DNA of 64,000 bases from Paramacrobiotus metropolitanus (GCF_019649055.1 NW_026570224.1:3472001-3536000); one strand, 5' to 3'. Counted from the stretch's first letter, positions 30,220-43,898 are shown. Made by a program: numbers and translations. The notes: generated by a model from the letters alone, not told the origin.

Positions 30220-33200
30220 ATGGCATTTCTGTGGATTATTATTTTCTGTACTTTGCCCAGTTTCGCCGCATTGCAAAGTCCCAACGTGACTGTAATCAAT
30301 GCCGCCATTATCCTGCCGCAGACCAACTCCAGTTTTTTACCCTTTGATTACGACAAACTAACGCCGGCGTTCAATCTAGCCTTTGCCAAAGCGGAGCAGA
30401 TGTACAATGTGCGCTTTAAGCGGTATTTAGGATTGTATCCGTATTCCTGTCAGGATAGTCAGGCGCTGGGTCAAGCGGTCACGGCACTGCAGCAAAATCC
30501 CATTCAGGTGTTTTTCGGACCGGCATGTTACGATGATCTAGCGGCTGTTAGTAAGCTGGGATCGTTCTATAATATTACCGTGGTGTCAGGCGGCGGCAGC
30601 TATGCGGAATCCTTATCGACGTATCCGTATACGACGCGTATAGCGTATAATATGATTGACCAGTGGTCACTGTTTCTTATGATGTGCGCGCAGTACAACT
30701 GGCAAAATATTGCGGTAGTATACGATGCTGATCGGGATAGTAGTACAAGTGGAGGAATCTACCAGAAAAATGGAGACGGTACGTCGTAATTATTTCCAAA
30801 AATATTATCGGCGAAAGACTTGCAGTTGCAATTTTTTAGCGGGTACAGATGCCAGTTATTGATAATTATTGCAACGGTAACTGGTAGCGTTTATATGACC
30901 TGTCCAGTTATGTACGGCTACAACGATTTATAAATTGCACCCTTAACAGAAATCAGGCGCAGGGTATACTGCATTTATGCAATTAACAAATTTGTAGTTT
31001 GGATGCACATTTCTAGGGCTGATGCGTTTGCTCAAGAGCAAAAATCTCAAGCCTACGGAAATTGTTAACTCATTCCAGAGAAGTGCAAATGCTCCTGTCG
31101 ATCCGTCTAAATTAGATAAAATGCTGAGTGAAGGCAGTAAAAGTGCCAGAGGTACGATACGGAAAATATACAAGCGCTTTATACTTACGCAAAAACTTTT
31201 TTTCGCATGGTACTCTTGGTTTTCCGAAAACATCTTGCTTTCATGTAATAAATAAATAATATTCTTTTGAAATCAAATCGCTTGCGCAATAAATATTCTT
31301 TGGAAATGTTACAAAAAAGCGATTAATTACACAAAGGTGCATAGAATTATCAGTCTCTGAAGGAAATGCATGCCTACTTAAAATTTACAAAGCACCAATA
31401 GAAATCTGATTAGCACAGTTTTGAATTCCGTTGCTCCGCAGTCATGGTTTTCCTGACCGACTACCTCAAGCTCCGCTCCTACATGATTCAAGCCAAACGA
31501 CGGGGGATGTGCAATGGGGATTATGCTTTCTTTGCCGCCGATGTTCTGAGGAACAGCATCCTAAATACCAACAGATCGTGGATTATGAATGATACCTATG
31601 ATACTGAAGCCGAAGCGGCGTTTCAGTGTCTGTTTGTCGTCGCTCTACGGGATACGAGAAAGGATGTCTCGTATCAGATATTCCGCCAAGAGTTATCCAA
31701 ATACAACAACGCGAAACAATACGGATCCACCGATATCAGCGTGGATTATATCCTTTTTTTCACAAATGCAGTATATACGTCATTCACAGGGAAATAAAAT
31801 CAATTAAGTTTTCGAAATTTTGCAAATAATGGTTACAATAAGTTTTTAGAAATATATAGGAAATATTCTAATACGTTTCTTAACGTAATATTGTAGCCGA
31901 TAGTGAACTTATATGTGGTTGGAAAAACATTAAGTATTTTTAGCGTTTACGTTTCATTTTTCATTGAAGAGATATCGAAAACAGACCACTAACCAGTAAG
32001 AGCTCTTGATATGTGCATTTGATAATATTATAGATATATTTATGTATTTGATATGCACAAGACATAATTAACCAAACGCAAGGTTTCCTTCATTCGTTCG
32101 TATCGGTGCACATTATCAAGGAACGTTCTATGATTCTGTAATGATGTATGCAGTGGCTGCCAACGAGACGTTAGAGGATGGAAATGACATCACTGCCGCC
32201 AACATCAAACTCAAACTGATCAACAAAACATTTAGCGGTAAGTGGCAAACAACAACAATTATTATCATGTAGCACTCTAAAAAGCGATTTTATAATTACA
32301 AATTATAACGATGCGCTCCTGTAACCGCATTTTAACAGCTGCATGAAAATTCAAAAATTTTGTGCTCGGTTAGGATCACACGGAGTTGTGCGCCTAGGTC
32401 CTTCGACCGATCGAGTAGCAGATTACCAAATCTTGCAACTTCGCAGCAACGAAACCGAATTCAAGGTGGGAAGTTGTGATACATAGTTCACATTTGACAA
32501 TATTAATGGAGAAGTGGAAATTTTATCATGTTGTACAGCAATACTGTACTGAAGCGATGAATTGTCCATTCATTTTTTTCATACATAGAAATTAAATATT
32601 GAGTAGGTAATAAATGTAATTCATGTATGTCATACAGTGAGCAACGCATTTGAACCTGCCGGTGTTGGTTCAAAAAAAAGCTAACCGCAGTTTGAACATA
32701 TTATTTTATGTTATTGGATCTTTTAGCCATTTGCGGAAGTGCGAGCCGAATACGGGCAATATACGGAAATACGGCCAGTACTATGGTTAAATCGTGCTAA
32801 TCAACCTCCACAAAATAAGCCTCCTTGTGGCTTTGATGGATATGATCCCGAATGCGTGGCAGCCGGTGCGTAGGTGTAAATGGAACAGTTACTTAATTAT
32901 TACAATTAGATACAATGTATTAAGGGTGGAGTATACAGGAAAGGAAGTGTGTACCGCAATCCGCATCTAACTATATAAGCCGTATATAAAAATGTCTGCA
33001 TGTGTGTGGAGTACGATGTACGATTACTACGAGTTTCGTAATTAAGTACTAAATTACCATCATCGTACATAAACGCAGGTGAAAAATGGTAGCCACTGGC
33101 AATCCATTTAACAATCTTATTATTACCTAAATGAATTTTCAATTACGTTTGTCCGTAAAAATTGTTAATTTTGCCATAACATGAATATATGATGGTGCGT

Positions 33201-36200
33201 CTTTAGCTAATTTATACGAAAGTACTTTTCATATGCGCAGAAATTTACGAAACTAATACGATAGATGATAATTGCTGTACACCCAAATCAGTTTCTTGAT
33301 ATAGCCCGAACAACATTGGCGGCTGGCCTGGGTGGAGCCCTGGGGTTTCTCCTGGTATTCGGTGTAATTTCCGCTTTGGTCTACCGGAAAATCAAACTCA
33401 AGATGGAGCTAAATGATATGAACTGGGTGGTACTGCATAGCGAAATAACCTTGCAGAAGACAAGAAAGACCAAGAGTATCATGTCGACCGCTACGGAAAG
33501 CGTTGTGTCGCTAACGACCAGCGGAAAATCAGCGAAATCCATTTTCCATCCCATGCTGAATTTTGCTAAGTCCACGCCGACGGGACTGAACAACGGCGCT
33601 AACACGATGATTACCGAATCTATTATGCAGACCAGCGTGGCAATGGTGACCTTTCGCAATACACCGGCTATACTGCGACCGTGTGAACATGCCAGAATCG
33701 AATTAACCGAGAGGATCCGTAGTGAAGTGCGCATTGTCAAATCCATGAGCAATGAAAACGTGGCGAAATTCTTAGGAGCGTGTATTGAACCGACACATAC
33801 GGCGGTATTAATGGAATACTGCTCCCGTGGTAATTTGCATGTAAGCCAACGACTTATGCATGCTAACGTAACACCAAAAAATCACCTACCGACAATCATT
33901 AGATTGATTAGAACATACCATATTTAGAAAACCTCATTATATTAACTTTTTTTAAATTTTGTAGCAAATACCTGTCTTCATAAATATACTTATTAAACTT
34001 TGTTAGCTGCTTTTACTCGCCTAAAATGTTCACAACAAACTAGCGCAATTACAAAAATGATGTTGCTTATGTATATATACATACGTGCAAGAAGAAGTAA
34101 GTAAAGTGAATGTTACATCAAAAAAGTATTTTGCAGACATGCACACTAGAGGTTTTGCTATGCAGGATGTTCTTCATAATGATACACTTAATCTGGAATG
34201 GATATTCCGAATCTCCTTCCTAACTGACATCGTCCAAGGTCTAACATACATCCACAATACCGTATTAGAACATCATGGACGTTTAACTTCTCGGTGCTGT
34301 TTCATTGATAAACGATTCCTCCTGAAGATCTCCGATTACGGTTTGCCGTCATTCTACAATGCCGGTCGCCAGTTGGGGTCCGCTGACCTTTTATGGACAG
34401 CTCCGGAACTGCTGCGAGCCAAGGACCACGTGACACCGACCCAAGAAGCCGACATTTTCAGTATCGGTATAATACTGCAGGAGATCATTCTGCGAGAAAG
34501 TCCGTACTTCCAGACCAACATGATTCCCGACGGTTGGTATCAGGGAACATACATAGTATACCGATCAACACGTTGCACGTGCATATGTATAAATTGATTA
34601 GTCAAGTCATCGGTCACTATGAACGCCAACTAATCCGGCACTCTATAACCTACCTTTTGGTTCATTTATAGACATTGTCTGGCATTTAATTGCCCGTGAA
34701 AATCCCCCGTTTCGCCCGCTTGTTGACGATCCGTTTTGTAATCCGGAACTGATTACCATCATGCAGACATGCTGGGCGGAAAATCCGCTGGATCGACCAC
34801 GACTCGGTCAATTACGGGCATCCATAAAAACGTTGGCCAGGTGGGATGTTAGAAAACAGCAAGAAAGCGCAATTATTCGGTTTCTACTTTAATCACGATC
34901 ACTGAAACTATCACGATCACCCTGGTCTTTATTGTAACTAACCATAAATGCTTCCGTACACGCCGGTATGTGTAAACGTACCATGTAATACGGCAGTGTG
35001 CACAGTAGCTGTATCGTATTGTTGATCAGTGGATTTATGAAGTTAAGTAAAGTTATCAAAAATTATGCATGTAAATGAATACTTATTTTGAATAAATTAG
35101 CAAGAAAGATTGAGCTCTCAGTTTGTACCATTAGGCCTTTTTATATGTAGACAAGCCAGAAAAAGTTTAATTTGCTGTGCGAGTCACATTTAATGCTGAC
35201 TCTGAACCAGGTCCCGTAAAAGCGTCTTTCTATTTGATTTTATTAGTTTTGATTAAAATAATTTATGAAATTTGGTATTTCACCGATGCTTTTTTGCTTT
35301 TCATTGCTTGCAAACTTTTGGAGCAGGACGGACTATCTAGTGTAAAGCAGTCTGCACAATGCGAATTGCTGAAAGTGATCGATAAAACGCCACTTATTAT
35401 GATGGAAAAGCGTTGCTTTACTTTTTTATTTTAAGAACTAAAGTTGGAAATAAATGGTGTTAATGTCAAATTAAAAAAAGTCTTTTGATGTGAACGTATT
35501 CCCATTTCCTGTTAACCCAAACAAAATTGTTTAATTTTTTAAGCGATATCGATGGTAACGTTGCATGAGACGCACAAAGTGACGTTTGTAATTTTATTAA
35601 TTTCAAAATTATTGCTAGGCTGTTTGGTATTGAGCGGAATAGCATAATCGATACACTACTGGAAAGAATGGAGCAACACACGCAAAATTTGGAGAATTTA
35701 GTTGCGGAAAAGACCACAGAGCTCTTGGACGAAAAAAAGAAAACCGATCATCTGTTGTACTCGATTCTTCCAAAGTAAGCACTCATCCCATCAGCCCTGA
35801 CAACTTTGCTGTCGCACATATATCTGAGTTCTGAGCCATAGATAGAGTAGCAAGCAAAAAACTTATTGTTTGCAAATTCTAATCCTATAATTAGTGCTCA
35901 TATATTCACTATAATGATTCAATGATTCACCCTAATTAATGCTCTCACCGGTTTTTCCTTAATGGATACTGCTTTGCCATATGTAAACAGCGGTATCTTT
36001 GTGCATCGTCGGAAAGGTTTTCGATTCAATTTACTGTTTAATTTCCTTAATCACGTTTACTTTCTCAGCATTTCACAGTAAAAGTATTTAATTACTAGAG
36101 CCTTCTTAATATACTGTATTGTGAGAACTGCTAGCATTTTCTCCGTGGTTAACGCTTTGAAAATGTAGCGGGAATGCTGTTAATGCGGTAAACTTACTTA

Positions 36201-37453
36201 TATATATAGATATTGATAAACGCCACTATGAGATTCCAGTTGTACTGGCTACATAATTATGGAATATTACTTGGTCTCCAACTCTGCACATATATTATAA
36301 GAGATTATTTGTTAAAACTGAAAAAGGTTAAAATTAGGGTGTCTATTTACTCATCTCGTAATGTTGATGCGTAAAACTGCTTCGTTTGGATAGAGCTGTC
36401 GCCGAGCAATTAAAACGCGGACAACATGTTCTGCCGGAAAGCTTCGAGAGTGTTACTCTTTATTTCGGAGATATTGTCGAATTCACCACAATTGCCAGCT
36501 GCAGCGGCCCCCTGGATATGGTCAACTTCATGAATGACCTTTACAGTCAGTTTGACGAAATTATCGCGGCGTACGATGCCTATAAAGTGGAAACTATCGG
36601 CGATTGTTATCTGATTGCCTCTGGATTGCCGAACCGCAACGGTCTCAACCATGCAGTGGAAGTTGCACGAATTGCTTTTCAGTTACGAGAAGCCATTACG
36701 ACCTTTACCATACGGCATTTACCGGAAAGACGAGTACAACTACGAATAGGGCTAAATTCCGGTATGGTGACCTTTACATGCATGCATACCGACAACTCCG
36801 GATGTTTTATGCCAGAATAATTATTTTTATAGGACCATGTGTTGCCGGTGTCGTGGGGTTTGCCACGCCTCGATACTGTCTGTGAGTAAGAAAATTAATT
36901 AAAACTGGAAAGTTGATATGACGTATACGGAGCAGCCACATTTTCACTCAACAAAAGAATCCATCAACGCTAACGTTAATTAAAACTCACCATAACGTAC
37001 GCGAAATCGCATCGCATTCAGGCTAACAAATATAATATTTAAGTACAGTTTTTCAATGTTTAAATTTCGCTCAGAAAGGCATGCCAAGCTTTTAGTAATT
37101 TTACATTTGTACTTGAGGAAAAGCGTTGCTGTTGGCAGGTTCGGTGATACGGTTAATGTTGCTTCGAGGATGGAATCGACAGGAGAGCGTAAGTGAAGTG
37201 CTTACCAGTGACAAAATTCCAAATGTCCCAATGACTACAGAGACTCCTGATGCGTTGTTCACAGTATTTTAATTAGTTTCGCTTTATTTTAGCAATGAAG
37301 ATTCAAATAACTCAAGCAACAGAAGGAATTTTAAAGAAGTTTCAGTCCTTTATTGTGGAATGTCGGGGAGATATTTCCGTAAAAGGAAAGGGAGTTATGC
37401 GCACTTTCTGGTTAATTGGTGAGAATAAGGCACTATTCCATGCAGTAATGTGA
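30220..37453 (+). CDS. Receptor-type (particulate) guanylyl cyclase
   Basis: Exons: 30220-30778, 31017-31151, 31442-~31740, 32083-32237, 32374-32465, 32727-~32855, ~33292-33840, 34166-34532, 34672-34840, 35619-35774, 36394-36761, 36833-36881, 37139-37188 and 37293-37453. Order of parts: a signal peptide (FLWIIIFCTLPSFAA), a natriuretic-receptor-like ligand domain, one TM helix (AAGLGGALGFLLVFGVISAL), a kinase-homology domain, a coiled-coil linker (QHTQNLENLVAEKTTELLDE) and the cyclase domain. The kinase domain is a pseudokinase: HGRLTS stands where HRD would be, and DYG replaces DFG. The cyclase keeps the metal Asp (LYFGDIVEFT), KVETIGD with the guanine-selecting Glu, and RYCLFGDTVNVASRMES with the selecting Cys, so it should make cGMP as a dimer. 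The phase between exons 3 and 4 does not close, and the exon 6/7 junction is uncertain. The ligand is unknown. Confidence 0.92.
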
Positions 37454-38197
37454 CGTTTGAGTAATGCAGAATTTATTAAGACACCTAACGGGCGGCCACC
37501 TCGCGGGAGGCGGCCAACTGGCAGGCGGGATCTCTGCAAATATTCAATTCTAAATACTACCGCCTACGAGCAAGCTGTAAATGTCGGTTGGGCGCAGTTG
37601 GGCGCATATTTATAACATACACCTGACTCTAAATCCCACCTCCTACGAGCTGGCAGTAAGTGTTAGTTGGGCGCAGTTGGGCGCATACTTATAACACACA
37701 CTTGACTCTTATTGCTACCTCCTACGAGTTGGCAGTAAGTGTTGGTTGGGCGCAGTTGGGCGCATACTTATAACACACACCTGATTTTTAATACTATTTC
37801 CTACGAGCTGATAATAAGTGTTGGTTGTGTGCAGTGGAACGAATATTTTAAAATTTAAACATCTTAATTTTAACTTAGTATTACCAAACATCAGCTGACT
37901 TTCGGTTTGTGTAATCGGTATAATTCCCGACCACGATAGCATAATACAACTGTTCTTTTCGGTAAGGTCGTTTTGTTATAATGCATACTTTGTACTCGTA
38001 TCATGATAAATAATAAAGATTATTAACTACTAGTAAGTTGTTATTTGGTCTCAATACATTGCAAATTTATAAAATATTATGATCTAATCAAACTCGAAAA
38101 CAAGGAAATTATCTTATTTATTTTGTCCTTTTATTTATTGATAATTTTAACAGTTATTTACTACAAAACTAATACAACATAACAAAATAATACTATA
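37454..38197. other. Intergenic between cyclase 3' end and Helitron remnant
   Basis: Holds the 79-bp tandem repeat and then AT-rich DNA with AATAAA-like strings near 38010. The Helitron open frame running leftward ends at 38198. No helicase-coding sequence follows it here, so the element's 3' half is missing or lies elsewhere. Confidence 0.5.
37550..37860. repeat. 79-bp tandem repeat, about four copies
   Basis: The anchor CCTACGAG occurs at 37563, 37642, 37721 and 37800, exactly 79 bases apart each time. Copies share GTTGGGCGCAGTTGGGCGCA and TATAACACACACCTGA-like blocks. The first copy is partly diverged and the fourth decays after about 50 bases. The middle copies are nearly identical. The array starts about 100 bases after the cyclase stop codon, so part may be transcribed as 3' UTR. 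Confidence 0.93.
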
Positions 38198-41044
38198 TTA
38201 CAATATAACAAAAATACTAAAATACAATTTTTTACAAGTGTTAAACAAGTTAAACAAGTAATTCAACATAACAAGCATACAGATAGATAAAATTTCTGAT
38301 CTTAACCCTTTGCAACCTAATGAAAAAGCAACATTTTTAGGACGACGCCTCATTCGAATACAAAATTTTTCTGTTTTAAAAATTACTGATTTACGAAATT
38401 TGTTATATAAAAAAGGCGGCTCAATATAACCATTTTTATATTTAGGATTTATTTTTAAAATTTTATCGTAAACGTTTGATAAAGTGTTTTCTTCACTCTC
38501 ATTCGGACATACATCTTCATAGTCTATATTTTCACCTATCTCTCTTTTACCACTATGCTTAACAAACCATCGCATGAAAGTAAATAAATTCAAATTTTTA
38601 AAAAAATCCACAACAGAACTTTCATAATCATTTTCACAAACCATAAATATTTCATTTCTAATTTTATAAATATCTATTAGATCAAGACATAAAATACTTT
38701 TACTGATCTTAGTGCTTTCATCAACAGGTTTAACAATATGTGATCGATCTTCATATTTCCGCAAATCTGTATATACAGAAGATGTGCTACAATAATATAA
38801 AGGGACACCTAGTAATATCATACTAGCTTCTAATTTTCCAACTTGACGCTGAGATAAAACTGCATTACCCATTGACATTAAATATGAGTATACTGATTTA
38901 TCTTCCTTCAAATTAGATAATAATTTCTTTAAAACATTTTTATCTTGTTGTTCAGGTTTTCCCACATAATGAAATAAATATTCCATAGCTGCATATCCAT
39001 CACATACCACTTGAATATCAATGTTACATTTAAATAATTCTAACCATTTTCGATTATAAGGAACAATTCGTCGACTAAATGGTGTGATGCGCTTAACTGT
39101 ATATTCCCTATCACCTTTAACACAATGTTTCAATTCTCGTGTTGTTAAAAAGCGTGTTTTTCGACTTATTCGATGCGGATATCCAAATCGACTTAACAAC
39201 CGTTCCAAATTCATTTTATTCTCATTACTTTCTGTTGTTATTTCTTCATCACTATCTGGAAGAATTTCATCTACTTTCATCCAATCAGTATTATGTTCTC
39301 TGTTATCATGTAAATGCTCTTTTATCTTTTCAGTAAATTTTCTAGCACCTTTCCGACACGTAAAGGTATGAATGTGCGTTTGATATTTTTTAACTAAATT
39401 ATAACCTTCCAAATCTTCCTCTTCAGAAGGAAGTTCCGTTGTTAGTAACTCATCAATAAAATCTATTATTCGAGTTTTTCCATCAGCCGTATCTGTAGTG
39501 AAGTGCTCATTCAACCATACCAAGCAATGCAAATGAGGATACCCGGCACGTTGAAACTCAACTTTTGTAAAAACATCTACAGCAAATAAACCATATGGAA
39601 ACATCTTTGACTTTTTATTTTTCAATAATTCAATAAAAGATTCAGCTCGACGTTGAAACATTTTTGCTGCGACCCCACAATGACTTTCAATAGCTTTAAT
39701 AATATCTGCATCCGTAGCATTATTTATTTCATATATATTCATATTATCAATTGTACCATATTTTCCTGGATCTGCAAACATTAAAAATTCAGGACAATAT
39801 CGTAAATTTATACTTATGAATAAATCAGGAGATCCACAACACATAATCATATTTCGTAAATTACGTTTTCCTTGTGAGTAGTATAATTCACTACCCCTTA
39901 TACTACTTCCAACTTTAGGATACAAGAATTTCGCCACTACTTTATTATTAATTGATTTTCCTATGCAATTAGCATTATTATTTAGCACATAGCTTATTCG
40001 CCGTTGTAGCAGATCTTTCTGATACAGTACCAAAGATCGAAATACATATGACGAATCGTTTTGAAATCCATTATCAATATTAAATAAACGTAAACGAAAA
40101 TATTTTTCTGCTGAAATTGATAACGGTCTCGTATCACTAAATCCTCCTCTACCATATGGAAACAAATGTGGATAACTTTTTTCTTCGGAACCAGCCTCAC
40201 CTTTCCAATCAAACGTAACTTTACTATTATACGGTAATATACGGTGATATCCATCTGTGTATTTAGAAGGTATCACAGAATCTAAATCAATTAGAACAGC
40301 ACTATCTAAAATATCAATTTTAACTTTTCCCGTTTCTCTATCACTTCCACATACTTCTCTAATGTAATCTTCTTTATCCTTCACTGTACAGCCATAATAC
40401 AATGGATTATTATTGATCAAAAAGCTTATACTGTCATAAACAGTATCGAAATCTACAGCATAACACCTTGTACTTCGAATTTCAGCATTTTTAATTTTGG
40501 GTTGAGAAACTGCCAATAAAGCATCATCAATGGGACGTGGTAACAAAGATTTAAAACTGTCATCTACATCATCATACACATGAACAAACTGTCCTTTACA
40601 CTGTAACGTTCTTTCAGGAAAATGCAAAATAGTACCAAAAGGCTGTATTAATCTAATTACCTGCAACTCCATAAACCCTAATCTACGTAACTTCTCCTCT
40701 TTACCACAAAATAAATTATTCTCATACATATCAAAAGCACAAAAGAACCTTCTTTTTTTTTAAAATTAAAACAATCAATACATAAAATAGCATCTCCACT
40801 TAATTTATCATGATGTAATAAGATATTTTTTTTTAATGTTTCCATCCCATACCAATATTCCACAACATTCACATGGATAATAATTAACCATAATTTTATT
40901 AAGATATGAACTGCCAAATATTTCTTCTTTTATCTGTTTCTTACGTTTCTTAGGTTTCTTACTCTTTTCACACTTTCGCTTAACACCTTTTTTTTCCATC
41001 TTTGTACAACTTACCCAAATTCTTGTCCCCCACTCTCCTTTCAA
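38198..41044 (-). mobile_element. Helitron remnant encoding the Rep (HUH) region
   Basis: The main frame, 40729-38198 (843 codons), encodes a Helitron replication initiator. It has the N-terminal Helitron-like block, the HUH-type motif in FQRAGYPHLHCLVWLNEHF, and the tyrosine-containing EYLFHYVGKPEQ that follows VPYNRKWLELFKCNIDIQ. Upstream, in two other frames, lie a Lys-rich segment and a Cys cluster (CECCG, then CIDC), the usual zinc-finger-like start. These connect only through frame changes at two 9-base T runs (40826-40834 and 40753-40761). The PIF1-type helicase that normally completes the protein is absent; the frame stops at 38198. Helitrons move by rolling-circle replication. The element is AT-rich compared with its neighbours. 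The termini (TC... and CTRR with hairpin) could not be placed. It may be truncated, or two indels plus a lost 3' half may have inactivated it. Confidence 0.85.
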
Positions 41045-43300
41045 TACCTTAAAAAACCAGCAAATAAAAATTTTTGCACAATCAAATTAAATTAAAACAC
41101 TTACCAATAATAATCATACACCTGAAATGGCATGTATACAAAAACAACTCCAACATACAACCAAACAACCGGAACAAAAATCGGAATGAAAATCATGTTC
41201 TCCAATTTTTCCGATTTAATCTACAAAAAACAACATTTGCACACGTCTAAACGGAACATTGCAACCACCTATCTCTCATAAGTCCAACTTCACTTGCCAA
41301 TCTCAAAACGAATCAAAGTACCCTAAAATACTGAATGATACGGAACGTTACACCCACCTGTTTCTTCAAAATATTTACCAGATTTAGTAAAATAAAAATC
41401 GCCAAATACAACAGACTTCACATCATACAAATCGTTACACCCACCTGTTTCTTCAAAATATCTTATTCCCACACACATAATCATTCATCCATAACTACAT
41501 TTACTCCAAAACATACCCAGATTCAAACCATAAAACCAATCAACTTTACAGTACATTATACGCATCATATACTATACAATAAACCATACGGAACACTACA
41601 TCCACCTGTTTCTTCAATTTGATTTTATCAACTACCATGTCTACACAACATAACTCTAAAATCCCAAATAAATTTTCTATAATGCCACTTATTCTTTCTG
41701 TATTTTACCAGAATATACTTTTCCATTTTTTCCGTAATATAATTTCTATTTTCCTTCATATGATCCATATTTTCCTTTTCTTTCATCATTTATTAACATA
41801 AATATTAAGTAAACTGTTAAGTAAACTGCAGTTATGTAAACTGTCCCAGATAACAGTCTCAAAAACGACCTATACGTCGTGCAACAACCTACTCTAGCGA
41901 TACCGGTGTTTAGTGAAAATAAGTAAGCGCTCGCTACTATTTTAAAAATTCTATAGTAATGCACCATTAATGTGCTGCACATTTGAATTCTCACAGAAAA
42001 AATGATTGGGTGTAGTTCGAAAAAGTATATCGATAAGTGTCAGTGAATATAACGATGAATACCGCGCAACACCATAGTAAGTACTACAGTAAATAGTATA
42101 GCTGTTTTCTGGGCACTTCATCAGTTGGTAGTCGATTGAAAGTTGATCTTGATCGAAGTGAATAAAAGATCAAATAACGTTCGCCACAAAGCAAAAAGAT
42201 AAGAAAGCAAATAAAATTAAGTAATAAATTTAGTAAACGCAGTAATGAAATAATATATTTTCCTACTATGTTTCAAGAGTTGTCACAACTGGCACTTGAC
42301 TAATAAAAAACATAAAAATCGCAAAAATAACAAAACACCCACCCGAAACACTCAAACCCCAAAAAAGCATTAAAATTTTAACATGAAATTCCAAAAAAAT
42401 CTACACAAGCAAAAAATCTTTCCTTCTCATATTCTTTCCGACTAACGACTAATGTATCTCTTCATTACGAGAGGTAGTTACCAAAGGTCATTACAACAAA
42501 ACTCCTACCTCGTTATATTAGTAAGTTACATTATTGATAATGTTAAGTACTAAAAGTTCTACTAGTAACACGTTAAAATTTTTTTATCTTTCACACAAAC
42601 GAAAAGCAGCTGCACTACATGATATTATCTACACACCAAACATCCGAATATACAGATATACTGTATAACATCCTTAAAACTGCGTAGATATCCTTAAAAC
42701 TCCTTTTAAACCACACTATCATAAAGCCAAAGCCAACCAATACTCTAATTATTCCTTAATATCTTTTAATCTATTCAACTTAAAAAACCAAATGCAACAA
42801 AAAATTATCAGTAATGAAAAAAATTCACTATAAACAAATATTCCTTACTTGTCACAAATCTGCCAAAATCCATTCAAACACCTCTTCCCAGGCACTCCAA
42901 ATCACTCTCCACCTTACTACAACAACCTTTGCTATCAAACTATCAAATAAGATCTTACAACACAATCCACACAACAAACTTCTCAAAATTTCCCTTAACC
43001 AACTAAATTTCCACCGCACTCCGATTTCCTTTTATATACCCACAGCACACTATACTTCACAAAACCACCAATCACCAGCAAATACCTACCTCCCCATCCG
43101 ATAACTTCCAATCAAAAATCATTTCGTCAGAGAACTTTAAAAGCGGCCTCATTTATATCGAAACACCCAACCCGAAAATCGTCCTTGACAGGACACATAT
43201 GGCTAAACTACTGCTTCTACAAAAAAGACTACCCTTACAAATTCTACACAACAGAGCCATATGGTCTCGGGTGCTAAACACCCTCTGTCGCGATGGCAAC
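41045..43300. other. Strand-asymmetric AT-rich tract beside the Helitron
   Basis: From about 41045 to 43140 the plus strand is rich in A, T and C and nearly free of G: the lines at 42841 and 42961 have about 4 and 1 G in 60 bases. The skew stops near 43150, where ordinary GC-richer sequence returns. No long frame is visible; the 95-96 codon plus frames are Thr/His/Ile-rich low-complexity readings. It probably belongs to the Helitron insertion as the 5' non-coding part, since the Rep gene reads leftward. This assignment is inferred from composition and adjacency. Confidence 0.55.
41340..41620. repeat. Three-copy short repeat in the Helitron-linked tract
   Basis: The string CACCTGTTTCTTCAA, preceded by a variable TTACACC or CTACATC, occurs near 41356, 41443 and 41602. 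The first two copies are 87 bases apart and share at least 25 bases. The first and third also share an upstream CGGAAC. Such interspersed iterons could be replication or transposase-binding sites of the element. Confidence 0.75.
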
Positions 43301-43898
43301 CCCCCATCGCCTGCCGGAAGATCTTACATCTGAACGATCTTATTAATTGCGCATCGTATTTTTGCTCGACACACATGATTTGGAGCGCTTGATTACCGAG
43401 GGTAAAAATGTATCCTGATTGTTAAATCGTTTTTTTTTGTTCTCACAATGTCAGAGCAGCGCGTGGCAAATGCTCATTAGCACAATTCTTCCGGTTCTTT
43501 GATGAGCGAACGGCATGATACGGTCTAAATGCTTTAGTAGTGTAATTTGCATATGAGCACTTGTGTTAGTTGTTGCTGGTAAAAACTTAACAAATTCATT
43601 TCGTCATTTTACGGTATGCGCAAAAAACATCACATACCGTACTTATTTTAACATATTCGCAGCAATTTGTTTGTACGGTGCTGCATTTGCGCACACACAA
43701 TAATGTAACCAAAAACAATTTACATTTTACACCTATGGGCAGTACAGATACTTCTGGTTTCTGAACCCTGAACACCTCCAAACCGGAAACAAAAAACCCC
43801 GTACGGAGAGTGTTCAGGCTCAAGAGGTTCCACTGTACTTTTAATTTACTGGTAACGACTCTTATACATAAAAGCAGATGTTTTTAAGTATTAAATAT

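Noticed and set aside
38198-40729. Viral replication gene
   Set aside because: The HUH motif with VPYNRKWLELF and EYLFHYVGK matches the Helitron Rep layout and not viral Rep proteins; no capsid or other viral genes are near.
42814-43104. 96-codon Thr/His/Asn-rich plus-strand frame
   Set aside because: It is a by-product of the G-free composition of this tract, which removes TAG and TGA stops. It is not evidence of coding.
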